A DNA stretch of 64,000 bases from Pseudomonas oryzihabitans NBRC 102199. GTDB lineage: Bacteria > Pseudomonadota > Gammaproteobacteria > Pseudomonadales > Pseudomonadaceae. This document shows, one piece after another, positions 37,053 through 46,121 of the stretch. Each line of letters begins with the position of its first letter. Position 1 is the stretch's first letter. The position numbers and the translations under genes were made by a program. The stretch covers positions 248,001-312,000 of the forward strand of contig NZ_BBIT01000013.1 of NCBI RefSeq assembly GCF_000730625.1, given 5' to 3'. The notes below the pieces were generated by a model. The model did not search any database. It worked only from the letters and a program-made list of their open reading frames with translations, and was not told the origin of the DNA.

Positions 37053-39191
37053 ATGGAGTGCCCGTTGCCGCAGACAGAGCAAGGTCCGGTGTTGCTGGTG
37101 GTCGACGACCGCCTGGAGAATCTGCTCGCCATGCAGGCGGTACTGGAGGTCGGAAACTGGCGGGTGATCACGGCCGCTTCGGGTGAGCGTGCCCTGCAAT
37201 ACCTGCTGGACGAAACCGTGGATCTGGTGCTGCTCGACGTCCAGATGCCGATCATGGACGGCTTCGAGGTGGCGCGCATCATGCGCAGCAACCTGCGCAC
37301 CCGCTTCACCCCGATCATCTTCGTCTCCGCCGAAGCCCACTCCTACGAATCGGTCCTGCGGGGCTATGCCACCGGCGCGGTCGACTATCTGCTCAAGCCG
37401 GTCGATCCCAATATCCTCAGGCACAAGGTGCGCTCGCTGCTCGATCACGAGCGCAATCGCCGCGAATTGCTGCAGGCCACCCAGCAGCTGGAACTGGCCA
37501 AGTCCTTCAGCGATTCGCTGCTCGACAATGCCGCCGAAGGCATCCTTACCGTCAACGAACAGGGTCGGGTGACCTTCGCCAACGCCGCCATCGCCCGCAT
37601 GCTGAGATGCAGCGTCAGCGACCTGGTGCACGCCAATTTCCTCGACTTTCTCGAAGGCGGCAGCGGTCTCGACGACTGGCAGACCTCGCCCTTCATGGAG
37701 CACTACGACCGCCGCGAGACCTATCGCCTGCACGATGCCCGCCTGCGCACCAATCGTGGCGACAGCCTGCCGGTGGCGCTGTCCTGCGCGCCGCTGCCGC
37801 GCATGCAGCGGGCCATGGTCATCATCGCCCTGGACATGTCGCGCATGCGCGAGCTGCAGGACCAGCTGGAATCCCAGGCCGTCACCGATGCCCTGACCGG
37901 TCTGCTCAATCGCCGCGGCTTCAACCAGACGCTGGAAGCGGCGCTGGCGCGCAGCGGCCGCAACGGCAAGCGCATGGCGGTGCTCTACATCGATCTCGAC
38001 GGCTTCAAGCGCATCAACGATTCCCTCGGTCACGAAGCCGGGGATCGGGTGCTGTGCATCGTCGCCGAGCAGCTCAAGAGCTGCATGCGGCCCTACGACA
38101 TCCTGGCGCGCATGGGCGGTGACGAATTCACCGCGCTGCTCGATTCCCTGGAGCATCCGGAGGACGCTGCCCGCGTGGCCGAGAAGCTGCTGGAGCTGCT
38201 GGCCACGGTGCATCGCATCGACGGCATGGAAGTCAGCCTGGGCGCCAGCATCGGCATCGCCAGCTATCCCGACTGCGGCCATACCGTGGACGGCCTGCTG
38301 AGATCCGCCGACATCGCCATGTACGAGGCCAAGCGCGGCGGGCGCCAGCAATACCGCTTCTTCTCGCCGGACATGAACGGCCGCGCCCGTTCCCGGTTGA
38401 TGCTCGAAGAAAGCGTGCGCAACGCCATCGACAACAAGGACTTCGTGCTCGCCTACCAGCCGCAGGTCTATCTGCGCGACGGCCGTCTCCGCGGCTTCGA
38501 GGCGCTGCTGCGCTGGGAGCACACGGTGGCCGGCAAGGTCTCGCCGAGCGTCTTCATCCCGCTGCTGGAAGAGACCCGGCTGATCAACCGCATCGGCGAC
38601 TGGATCTTCCGCGAAGGCGCGACCAAGCTGCAGTCCCTGCAGGAAATCTATGGCGACGAATTGCTGCTGAGCATCAACCTCAGTCCGGTGCAGTTCGGCA
38701 TGCCGCAACTGGCGGAAAGCCTGCGCCAGATCATCGAGACCCATGGGCTGCGACCCGAGCAGCTGGAAATCGAGGTGACCGAGTCGGCGCTGATGCACGA
38801 CATCGACTACACCCGCGCCCAGCTGTCGCAACTGCGCGCCCTCGGCGTGCGCATCGCGGTGGACGACTTCGGCACCGGCTATTCCTCGCTGGCCTATCTG
38901 CGCCACTTCGAACTCGACACCCTCAAGATCGATCAGCTGTTCATCGCCAACATGCTGGATTCCTCCCGCGACGCCGCCATCGTCAGCACCATCCTCGAAC
39001 TGGGTCGCAACCTGGATCTGGAGGTCATCGCCGAAGGGGTGGAGACCCTGGAACAGCGCGACTGGCTGATCGAGCACGGCTGCGAGATCATGCAGGGCTT
39101 CCTGGTCTCCCGGCCGCTGAGCGCCGAGGTGACCGGTCGCTTTCCCCAGCAGGTGGACTGGACCGCCCGACGCCCCGAGCCCACGCTCTAG
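37053..39191 (+). CDS. REC-PAS-GGDEF-EAL response regulator for c-di-GMP turnover
   Basis: Cytosolic multidomain protein of 712 residues. The receiver domain has Asp62 in DLVLLDVQMPIMDGF and Lys in YLLKPVDP. A PAS domain runs about 150-265. The GGDEF domain has RMGGDEFTALL (about 354). The EAL domain starts near 450, with EALLRWEH at about 482 and the catalytic loop DDFGTGYSSLAYLRH. Both catalytic motifs look intact, so it could make or break c-di-GMP; many such tandem proteins act mainly as phosphodiesterases. I chose ATG 37053 with AGAAGAGG upstream; a TTG lies one codon earlier. No cognate kinase is adjacent. Confidence 0.93.
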   Translation: MECPLPQTEQGPVLLVVDDRLENLLAMQAVLEVGNWRVITAASGERALQYLLDETVDLVLLDVQMPIMDGFEVARIMRSNLRTRFTPIIFVSAEAHSYESVLRGYATGAVDYLLKPVDPNILRHKVRSLLDHERNRRELLQATQQLELAKSFSDSLLDNAAEGILTVNEQGRVTFANAAIARMLRCSVSDLVHANFLDFLEGGSGLDDWQTSPFMEHYDRRETYRLHDARLRTNRGDSLPVALSCAPLPRMQRAMVIIALDMSRMRELQDQLESQAVTDALTGLLNRRGFNQTLEAALARSGRNGKRMAVLYIDLDGFKRINDSLGHEAGDRVLCIVAEQLKSCMRPYDILARMGGDEFTALLDSLEHPEDAARVAEKLLELLATVHRIDGMEVSLGASIGIASYPDCGHTVDGLLRSADIAMYEAKRGGRQQYRFFSPDMNGRARSRLMLEESVRNAIDNKDFVLAYQPQVYLRDGRLRGFEALLRWEHTVAGKVSPSVFIPLLEETRLINRIGDWIFREGATKLQSLQEIYGDELLLSINLSPVQFGMPQLAESLRQIIETHGLRPEQLEIEVTESALMHDIDYTRAQLSQLRALGVRIAVDDFGTGYSSLAYLRHFELDTLKIDQLFIANMLDSSRDAAIVSTILELGRNLDLEVIAEGVETLEQRDWLIEHGCEIMQGFLVSRPLSAEVTGRFPQQVDWTARRPEPTL

Positions 39192-39201
39192 GCGCGCTGA
39201 C

Positions 39202-39222
39202 GGCCTGCTCCAGGGGCAGGCC
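39202..39222 (+). terminator. Stem-loop after the GGDEF-EAL gene
   Basis: Arms GGCCTGC and GCAGGCC with a 7-base loop, 10 bp after the stop, without a T-run. Confidence 0.45.
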
Positions 39223-39365
39223 CCTCCGTCCATCGGCGCAGGCCGTCGAGCAGGCGCCGCGCCAGAGCCGGCGGTGCTCCCCTGGCCAGCCAAACCACGC
39301 CTGCCACTGAACGAACCCCCGTCCGCGCCTTCTTATGCAATGGCCACAGGCACGGAGTAGGAAGC

Positions 39366-40520
39366 ATGCGGGGCGCCGTCTTTCCATGGCGGGAAAACAA
39401 CAGGTTCGAATTGCTGGTGGACGGCGGTCGGTTCTTTCCGGCCATGCTCGAATCCATCGCTGGCGCCAGCCGCCGGATCGATGTCGAACTCTATCTGGTG
39501 GAAGCCGGCAGTTGCTCCGAGCAGTTGCTCGTGGCCCTGACCGAAGCGGCCCGGCGCGGCGTCGCGGTGCGTTGCCTGTTCGATGGCTTCGGCACCCTGC
39601 GCATGGACGCCGGCTTGCGCCGCCAGCTGGAAGAGGCGGGCGCCGAGCTGCGCATCTTCAACCCCGTGCGCTTCGGTCACGGCTTGCACAACCTGCACCG
39701 CGACCATCGCAAGATCTTCATCATCGACGGCGAGGAGGCCTTCGTCGGTGGCAGCGGCGCGACCGATGACTTCTGGGATCCGGCCAAGAGCGACTGCAAC
39801 TGGCACGAGGTGATGGTACGCATCCAGGGACCCCTGGTGGAGGACTGGCTGGCGCTGTTCGAACGGCAATGGGAAGCGGTGGGTCGCCGCCGCGCCTGGA
39901 AGCCACGCCCGCGGCGGGGTCGCGAGCGACCGCCACCGCCGCCTGCCGCCCAGGAAGGGCAGGGCCGGGTCGCCTATGCCGATGCCCGTCAGCACCGCGA
40001 CATCCTGCAGGCGCTGATTCGCGCCCTGGTAGGCGGCCGCGAACGCATCTGGTTCGCTACCCCCTATTTCCTCCCGACTTGGCGCGTGCGCTGGGCCTTG
40101 CGACGGGCCGCGCGGCGTGGCGCCGACGTGCGGCTGCTGCTTACCGGTCGGCACACCGACAATCCACCGGTGCGTTTCGCCGGGCAGCGCTACTACCGCA
40201 GCCTGTTGCGCGCCGGTGTGCGCATCTACGAATACCAGCCGCGATTCATCCACGCCAAGATGGTCCTGGTGGACAACTGGGTCAGCGTCGGCTCCTGCAA
40301 TTTCGATCACTGGAATCTGAGGTTCAACCTGGAGGCCAATGTCGAGGCGGTGGATCGCGGCCTGAGTCAGGCGGTGGCGGCCAGCTTCGTCAAGGATTTC
40401 GCCCAGAGTCGCGAGATCACCCTGGAATTCTGGCGCAGTCGGCCCTGGTGGCGGCGCGCACGCGAGTGGCTCTGGGGTTCGCTGGATCGCCTGGTGATCG
40501 GTGTACTGGGGCGCGGTTAG
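39366..40520 (+). CDS. ClsB-like phospholipase D / cardiolipin synthase
   Basis: Phospholipase D superfamily protein of 384 residues without N-terminal membrane helices, like ClsB/YbhO. The two HKD motifs are HRKIFIIDGEEAFVGGSG (about residue 118) and HAKMVLVDNWVSVGSCNFD (about 298). A basic Arg/Pro-rich linker (about 178-198) joins the halves and could contact phospholipid. It probably makes cardiolipin or phosphatidylglycerol at the inner membrane; ClsA is at 10550. The ATG at 39366 is preceded by GTAGGAAGC. It stands alone between the GGDEF-EAL and acyltransferase genes. Confidence 0.85.
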   Translation: MRGAVFPWRENNRFELLVDGGRFFPAMLESIAGASRRIDVELYLVEAGSCSEQLLVALTEAARRGVAVRCLFDGFGTLRMDAGLRRQLEEAGAELRIFNPVRFGHGLHNLHRDHRKIFIIDGEEAFVGGSGATDDFWDPAKSDCNWHEVMVRIQGPLVEDWLALFERQWEAVGRRRAWKPRPRRGRERPPPPPAAQEGQGRVAYADARQHRDILQALIRALVGGRERIWFATPYFLPTWRVRWALRRAARRGADVRLLLTGRHTDNPPVRFAGQRYYRSLLRAGVRIYEYQPRFIHAKMVLVDNWVSVGSCNFDHWNLRFNLEANVEAVDRGLSQAVAASFVKDFAQSREITLEFWRSRPWWRRAREWLWGSLDRLVIGVLGRG

Positions 40521-40614
40521 CAGCCCCGGGTGTCAGGTGCGGGTAACATAACCGATCCGGCGCTGTAGGCCGGACCCATCGTCCCGCGGACGAGGCCAGA
40601 CGAGTAACGCCTTA

Positions 40615-41919
40615 GTGCAGACTTTAGATAAACACCGCTTCATCGGTCTGGAGTGGCTCAGGTTCCTGATGGGTTTCTATGTGGTCGTCTACCACACCAT
40701 CCATTTCTATCCCGAGCGCAAGACCATCCCCCTGCTGGACGAGATCACCAGCATGGGCTTCTTCGCCACCAGTACCTTCTTCGTGCTCTCCGGCTTTCTG
40801 CTCGCCCACGTCTATTGCGGCCGCGGCAGCCTGCGCGAGCCGGCGCGCAGTTTCTGGGTCAAGCGTTTTGCCAACCTCTATCCGATCCACATCTTCGCCC
40901 TGTTGCTGGCGATGGCGGTGGTGACCTGGATCGGCAGTCTGGGGATTCCACCGGGCGCCGCCACGGCGAGCATCCGCTTCGTGGTGTTCGACACCAACGA
41001 GCCCCTGGCGCGGACCCATCCCGAATTGTTCCAGCACTTCATGAGCAACGCGGAGCTGGCCTTCAATGCCGTGCTGCAGCTGTTCATGCTGCAGGCCTGG
41101 AATCCCTACTACCTCACCTTCAACGCGCCGCTCTGGTCGATCTCGGCGCTGTTCTTCTTCTACCTGACCTTTCCCAAGCTGGCCCCGCGGCTGATGACCA
41201 GCGAGCGTCCCTGGCAGCTGTTGCTGCTGGTCTGGGTGCTCTATCTGATTCCGCCATTGCTGGTGATCCTGCACCAGAACTACGGCATGCCCTTTACCGG
41301 CCTGCTGCAGCGAGTGCCGCTGTTCCGGCTGCCGGAGTTTCTCGCCGGCATCCTGCTGTACGCCATCTTCCGTCGCCAGCACGCGCGGGGCTGGATACCC
41401 TCGGAGCGGCAGCGGCTGCTGCTGGCGAGCTACCTGATCCTGAGTTTCGCCCTGGGCACGGCGCTGTTCACCCATGGGCCCAAGTTCTGGTACTTCCTGT
41501 TCCACAACGGCCTGTTCCTGCCGTCGCAGCTGATCCTGGTCTATCTGGCCGCGCTGGCGCAGGAGCCGGCCAGCGAACGCATCCGCCACTGGTCGCCACG
41601 ACTCGGCGGCGCGTCGCTGTCGATGTTCGCCCTGCACGTGCCCCTGTCGGGGATCTACATGACCCTGGAACAGCTGATCGGCGGCAATCTAAAGGCCTGC
41701 CTCAGTGGCGATCGCGAGGTCTGCATCGCCGCCGCCGGGGCCTATACCAACTCCATCGAGTGGTACTGGCTGTTCCTGCTGGCGGTGGTGGTGCTCTGCG
41801 TGCTGTTCCAGGAGCGGCTGGTGGTGCCGACCCGCAAGCGCATCCTCGCGGTGCTGCTGCCGCGCCTGGCGCCGCCGCAGCAGCCGCCCCAGGCTAGCGG
41901 CGGAAGCCTGCGGCCATGA
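40615..41919 (+). CDS. Acyltransferase 3 family membrane protein
   Basis: Integral membrane protein of 434 residues with about ten helices. The acyltransferase-3 signature is near the N-terminus: GLEWLRFLMGFYVVVYHTIH, with the catalytic His in VVYH, followed by FFVLSGFLLAHVY. Such enzymes O-acylate sugars of lipopolysaccharide, exopolysaccharide or other envelope molecules. The acceptor is unknown and no polysaccharide genes adjoin. The start is a GTG with a poor ribosome binding site (CGAG about 10 bases upstream), so expression may be low. Its 3' end overlaps the convergent monooxygenase-like gene by 26 bp. Confidence 0.85.
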   Translation: MQTLDKHRFIGLEWLRFLMGFYVVVYHTIHFYPERKTIPLLDEITSMGFFATSTFFVLSGFLLAHVYCGRGSLREPARSFWVKRFANLYPIHIFALLLAMAVVTWIGSLGIPPGAATASIRFVVFDTNEPLARTHPELFQHFMSNAELAFNAVLQLFMLQAWNPYYLTFNAPLWSISALFFFYLTFPKLAPRLMTSERPWQLLLLVWVLYLIPPLLVILHQNYGMPFTGLLQRVPLFRLPEFLAGILLYAIFRRQHARGWIPSERQRLLLASYLILSFALGTALFTHGPKFWYFLFHNGLFLPSQLILVYLAALAQEPASERIRHWSPRLGGASLSMFALHVPLSGIYMTLEQLIGGNLKACLSGDREVCIAAAGAYTNSIEWYWLFLLAVVVLCVLFQERLVVPTRKRILAVLLPRLAPPQQPPQASGGSLRP

Positions 41920-42262
41920 CGAAGAAACGGGCGTTCAGGGCCGCCAGCGGCTCGCGCAGCTGCTCCAGCTGATCGGCCGCACCGAATACCTCGAAGCGCT
42001 CCAGGGTGGCGATGGCCTGGGCCTGCTCCAGCAGATCGCCGACGTTGTCCAGGTGCGCCAGCAGCGCCTGGGCATCGCGATAGCCTTCGCGGCAACGCGC
42101 CGTGGTGCCGTCATAACAGAAGCCGTAGTAGAGGCAGCCGGGTTCGTTGCGGGTGCGCTCCAGCATGGCCTCGTCCAGGCGCTTGAAGGCTTCGAGCTGA
42201 TCGGGCTGGACGGCGAAGACGGGGGCCAGGCTGCAGACGGAATCGCTGGGAAGAGTGGGCAT
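41894..42262 (-). CDS. Antibiotic-biosynthesis-monooxygenase (ABM) domain protein
   Basis: Small cytosolic protein of 122 residues with the ABM-like dimeric alpha/beta fold, recognisable from LERTRNEPGCLYYGFCYDGT and the following helix QALLAHLDNVGDLLEQA. Relatives include YgiN quinol monooxygenases, but most members lack a proven activity. I chose ATG 42262 because GGAG lies 6 bases upstream; an in-frame ATG at 42292 is possible. It is downstream of fumarase, but the terminator at 42347 separates them. Confidence 0.7.
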   Translation of the reverse strand: MPTLPSDSVCSLAPVFAVQPDQLEAFKRLDEAMLERTRNEPGCLYYGFCYDGTTARCREGYRDAQALLAHLDNVGDLLEQAQAIATLERFEVFGAADQLEQLREPLAALNARFFVMAAGFRR

Positions 42263-42346
42263 GGGGGCTCCGGGGGCGGGGATGGTCTGCATGCGACCTC
42301 GGCCGGTCGGCAGTGCTCCCACCGGCTGACGGACGTGCGCCCAAAG

Positions 42347-42374
42347 AAAAAGCCCAGCACGGGGCTGGGCTTTT
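42347..42374. terminator. Intrinsic terminator of fumarase
   Basis: AAAAGCCCAGC and GCTGGGCTTTT around a short ACGGG loop. T/A runs on both sides let it work in either direction; it ends the fumarase transcript on the minus strand. Confidence 0.93.
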
Positions 42375-42390
42375 CTGTCGCGACGGGCGC

Positions 42391-43911
42391 TTAGATCTCG
42401 ACGGCCAGGCTGTCGGCGATCTTCTTCTGCCATACCTGCGGACCGGTGATGTGCACCGACTCGCCACGGGTATCCACGGCCACGGTCACCGGCATGTCCT
42501 TCACCTCGAACTCATAGATGGCTTCCATCCCCAGTTCCGGGAAGGCCAGGACCTTGGCGCCCTTGATGGCCTGGGCCACCAGGTAGGCGGCGCCGCCGAC
42601 GGCCATCAGGTAGACGGCCTTGTGGTCCTTGATCGCCTCGATGGCGATGGGGCCGCGCTCGGACTTGCCGATCATGCCCAGCAGACCGGTCTGGTCGAGG
42701 ATCTGGCGGGTGAACTTGTCCATGCGGGTCGCCGTGGTGGGACCGGCCGGGCCGACCACCTCGTCGCCCACCGGATCGACCGGGCCGACGTAGTAGATGA
42801 AGCGGCCCTTGAGGTCCACCGGCAGCGGCTCGCCCTTGTTGAGCATGTCGACCATGCGCTTGTGGGCGGCATCGCGACCGGTCAGCATCTTGCCGTTGAG
42901 CAGCACGGTCTCGCCCGGCTGCCAGCTCTGCACCTCTTCCGGGGTCAGGGTGTCCAGGTTGACCCGACGGGCACTGGGACCGGCTTCCCAGACGATTTCC
43001 GGATAGGCGTCCAGCGGCGGGGCTTCCAGGCTGGCGGGGCCGGAGCCGTCGAGCACGAAGTGGGCGTGACGGGTGGCGGCGCAGTTGGGGATCATGCACA
43101 CCGGCAGGGAGGCGGCGTGGGTCGGGTAGTCCTTGATCTTGACGTCCAGTACCGTGGTCAGGCCGCCCAGGCCCTGGGCACCGATGCCCAGCTGGTTGAC
43201 CTTGTCGAAGATCTCCAGGCGCAGCTCTTCCAGGCGATTCTGCGGACCGCGGGCCTTCAGCTCATGGATGTCGATCTCGTCCATCAGCGATTCCTTGGCC
43301 AGCACCGCGGCCTTCTCGGCGGTCCCGCCGATGCCGATGCCCAGCATGCCCGGCGGGCACCAGCCGGCGCCCATGGTCGGCACGGTCTTGAGCACCCAGT
43401 CGACGATGGAGTCGGACGGGTTGAGCATGGCCATCTTCGACTTGTTCTCGGAGCCGCCGCCCTTGGCCGCAACGTCGATCTCCACGGTGTTGCCGGGGAC
43501 GATCTGGTAGTGGATCACCGCCGGGGTGTTGTCCTTGGTGTTCTTGCGGGCACCGGCCGGGTCGGCCAGGATCGAGGCGCGCAGGACGTTTTCCGGCAGG
43601 TTGTAGGCGCGACGCACGCCTTCGTTGATCATCTCGTCCAGGCTCAGGGTGGCGCCGTCCCAGCGCACGTCCATGCCGACCTTGGCGAAGACGGTGACGA
43701 TGCCGGTGTCCTGGCAGATCGGCCGGTGGCCGGTGGCGCACATCCGCGAGTTGATCAGGATCTGGGCGATGGAATCGCGCGCGGCGGCGGATTCTTCGCG
43801 CAGATAGGCCTCGTGCATGGCCTGGATGAAATCGACGGGGTGGTAATAGGAGATGAACTGCAGGGCGTCGGCAACGCTCTGGATCAGGTCATCCTGCTTG
43901 ATCACGGTCAT
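42391..43911 (-). CDS. fumA: Class I fumarate hydratase (iron-sulfur)
   Basis: TCA-cycle enzyme of 506 residues interconverting fumarate and malate, with an oxygen-sensitive [4Fe-4S] cluster. Candidate cluster cysteines lie in RMCATGHRPICQDTG (about 101-113), IPNCAATRHAHF and GWCPPGMLG. The C-terminal swivel domain contains MDKFTRQILDQTGLLGMIGK. The ATG at 43911 begins the usual N-terminus MTVIKQDDLIQSV, and AGGAG lies 8 bases before it; an extended frame upstream is Pro/Arg noise. It is monocistronic, with its own terminator. Confidence 0.96.
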   Translation of the reverse strand: MTVIKQDDLIQSVADALQFISYYHPVDFIQAMHEAYLREESAAARDSIAQILINSRMCATGHRPICQDTGIVTVFAKVGMDVRWDGATLSLDEMINEGVRRAYNLPENVLRASILADPAGARKNTKDNTPAVIHYQIVPGNTVEIDVAAKGGGSENKSKMAMLNPSDSIVDWVLKTVPTMGAGWCPPGMLGIGIGGTAEKAAVLAKESLMDEIDIHELKARGPQNRLEELRLEIFDKVNQLGIGAQGLGGLTTVLDVKIKDYPTHAASLPVCMIPNCAATRHAHFVLDGSGPASLEAPPLDAYPEIVWEAGPSARRVNLDTLTPEEVQSWQPGETVLLNGKMLTGRDAAHKRMVDMLNKGEPLPVDLKGRFIYYVGPVDPVGDEVVGPAGPTTATRMDKFTRQILDQTGLLGMIGKSERGPIAIEAIKDHKAVYLMAVGGAAYLVAQAIKGAKVLAFPELGMEAIYEFEVKDMPVTVAVDTRGESVHITGPQVWQKKIADSLAVEI

Positions 43912-44141
43912 GTACGCGCTCCTCTTGGCGGTTTCTTGCGTCTCGGCCACGGGCGGTGGCGAGACGGGCGCGCAATTCGGGTCGCACGGACCGGGCCGCG
44001 AAGGAGCCCGATCGGAGGGGTGGCCTGACACACTGAGAGAGGCCCACCCGGCCAGGGCGGCCGACCCGAGAGCGGCGCGGCAGTATAGCCTTTAAGCGCC
44101 CGGACGGCACGCCACCTGGGTCGACGGTGGGCGATCAGCGC

Positions 44142-45116
44142 CTAGCGGCGATCCAGCGCCGCCGGATTGACCAGGTCGGTCGGGCGCTCACCGGTGAGGG
44201 CCGCGATCAGGTTGTTCACCGCGCGTTCGGCCATGGCGTAGCGGGTCTCGTGGGTGGCCGAGCCGATGTGCGGCAGGGTGACCACGTTGGGCAGTTCGAA
44301 CAGCGGCGAGGCTTCCAGCGGCTCGCGGGTATAGACGTCCAGGCCGGCGCCGCGGATCTGGCCCTGACGCAGCGCCTCGATCAGCGCCGGCTCGTCGATG
44401 ACCGGGCCGCGCGCCAGGTTGATCAGGATGGCGCTGGACTTCATCAGCCCCAGTTCGCGGGCGCCGATGAGGCCTTCGGTGGCGGTCGACAGGGGCACCA
44501 CCAGGCAGACGAAGTCGGCTTCCTTGAGCAAGTCGTCCAGCTCGCGGCGCTGGGCCCCCATCTGCTCTTCCAGCTCGGGCTTGGCGCTGTTGGCGGTATA
44601 GAGGATCGGCATGTCGAAGCCGAAGTGGCCACGCTTGGCGATGGCCGCGCCGATGCGACCGGCGCCGACGATGCCCAGCGTACGGCCATGGATGTCGGTG
44701 CCGAAGTGTTCTTCGCCGATACCCTTGCGCCAGTGTCCGGCCTTGACGAAGGCGTCCAGCTCCGGCACCCGCCGGGCGGCGCTGACCAGCAGGGTGAAGC
44801 CGAGGTCGGCGGTGGTATCGGTGAGCACGTCCGGGGTATTGGTGAGCAGGATGCCGCGTTCGGTGAGGTAGTCCACGTCATAGCTGTCGTAGCCGACCGA
44901 GACGCTGGCGATGGCTTCCAGGGTCGTGGCCATTTCCAGCTCCTTCTCGCCCAGCTTGCGACTGGCGCCGATCAGGCCCTGGGCCTTGGCTGCGGAAGCG
45001 GCGAACAGGTCGATGTTGGCACTGGCGGGAATCACCTCGACGGAGAAATGTTCGCGCAAACGTTCCACCAGCGTTTCGGGCAGGCGGTTGAAGACCACTA
45101 CGTGCTTCTTGCTCAT
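44142..45116 (-). CDS. D-2-hydroxyacid dehydrogenase (2-ketogluconate/glyoxylate reductase type)
   Basis: NAD(P)H-dependent cytosolic reductase of 324 residues. The Rossmann motif is LGIVGAGRIGAAIAKRG, the catalytic Arg lies in INLARGPVIDEPALIEAL, the Glu in LDVYTREPLE and the catalytic His in LPHIGSATHETR. Overall pattern resembles 2-ketogluconate reductase (TkrA/GhrB), which also acts on glyoxylate and hydroxypyruvate. ATG 45116 has GAGG upstream and begins MSKKHVVVF. It starts 25 bp after the HAD hydrolase stop, so both form an operon. Confidence 0.9.
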   Translation of the reverse strand: MSKKHVVVFNRLPETLVERLREHFSVEVIPASANIDLFAASAAKAQGLIGASRKLGEKELEMATTLEAIASVSVGYDSYDVDYLTERGILLTNTPDVLTDTTADLGFTLLVSAARRVPELDAFVKAGHWRKGIGEEHFGTDIHGRTLGIVGAGRIGAAIAKRGHFGFDMPILYTANSAKPELEEQMGAQRRELDDLLKEADFVCLVVPLSTATEGLIGARELGLMKSSAILINLARGPVIDEPALIEALRQGQIRGAGLDVYTREPLEASPLFELPNVVTLPHIGSATHETRYAMAERAVNNLIAALTGERPTDLVNPAALDRR

Positions 45117-45141
45117 CGATACCTCGGCGTGCGGAAAAGGA

Positions 45142-46005
45142 TTAGGCCAGACCGGCCGCGGCGAAGCGCGGCCGCTCGGGATGTTGCCTGAGCAGCGGCT
45201 CGAGTCCCTCGCGGGTTGGCTCCTGGTTGAAGTCCAGACCGAGGGCCTCGCGGTGGATGCCGGTGGCCGCCAGCCAGAGACAGTCGATGCCCGCCGCCAC
45301 CGCGCCGGGTACATCGGTCACCAGCGAGTCGCCGACGAACAGCAGACGCTTGGCGCCACGCTCGGCCAGGGCGCCTGCCGCGCAATGGAAGGCATAGGGA
45401 TCGGGCTTGCCATACCAGGTGACCGCGCCTCCCAGGGCGGCGAAGCGATCGGCCAGCTTGCCGGCTGCATAGAAGGGTAGACCCCCGGACACCACGTTGC
45501 GATCCGGATTGGCGCAGAGAAAGGGCTTGTCCAGCGCCATGGCCAGGGGCGCGAAGCGCGCCTCCAGTTCGTCTTCCGGAAAGCTGCCGACGCCCAGGAT
45601 GATGGCTGCCTGCGCGATGTCCTCGACAAAGCGCGCGCGGATTTCCGCAGGCCAGCCGACCTGGCCGGTGCCAGGGCCGGAGAGGTAGATGCCGCCTTCG
45701 CTGAAGGTTGGGTCCTGCTGAAAGGCATCGATGGCCAGCTGACCCGAGGTGGTGATGCCGGCGAAGAGCTCGCGCGGCACGCCCAGCTTGCCCAGTTCTT
45801 CGACCATGCCGTCCGCATCACGCGAGGCATTGCTGAGGAACCACACCGGCTTGCCTTCGGCGGCGCGGCGCTCCAGCCAGGCGCGAGCGCCGGGAAAGGT
45901 TTCGTAGCCGTCGATCAGCACGCCCCAGAGGTCGAGGATGAAGCCGTCGTAGGCGGCCAGGGCCTCGTCCAGTTGATCGAGGCGGAGCAGGGTGGGAGCG
46001 GTCAT
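45142..46005 (-). CDS. HAD-superfamily class IIA hydrolase (TIGR01459-like)
   Basis: Predicted cytosolic phosphatase of 287 residues. Motif I is FILDLWGVLIDG, with the nucleophilic Asp but Trp where most relatives have Asp after one residue (DxWGV instead of DxDGV). Motif II is WFLSNASRD, and motif III is FVGDSLVTDVPGAVAAG. The class IIA cap lies between motifs II and III. Its substrate is unknown; related enzymes dephosphorylate phosphoglycolate or similar small phosphates. It heads a two-gene operon with the hydroxyacid dehydrogenase, suggesting linked processing of a phosphorylated hydroxy acid. Confidence 0.88.
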   Translation of the reverse strand: MTAPTLLRLDQLDEALAAYDGFILDLWGVLIDGYETFPGARAWLERRAAEGKPVWFLSNASRDADGMVEELGKLGVPRELFAGITTSGQLAIDAFQQDPTFSEGGIYLSGPGTGQVGWPAEIRARFVEDIAQAAIILGVGSFPEDELEARFAPLAMALDKPFLCANPDRNVVSGGLPFYAAGKLADRFAALGGAVTWYGKPDPYAFHCAAGALAERGAKRLLFVGDSLVTDVPGAVAAGIDCLWLAATGIHREALGLDFNQEPTREGLEPLLRQHPERPRFAAAGLA

Positions 46006-46074
46006 GCGGCGGATCCGATGGCGAAAGGGGAAACGACAAGCCTAACCGGTTTTGCCGAGCGGCTGCCGAAAACG

Positions 46075-46100
46075 CAGACACCGGCCGGAGCCGGTGTCTG
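46075..46100 (-). terminator. Terminator of the algA-type gene
   Basis: Perfect 11-bp arms CAGACACCGGC and GCCGGTGTCTG with a 4-base loop. On the minus strand it is followed by GCGTTTTC, 22 bp after the stop. Confidence 0.8.
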
Positions 46101-46121
46101 TTCATTGCCGTACAGCGAGGC

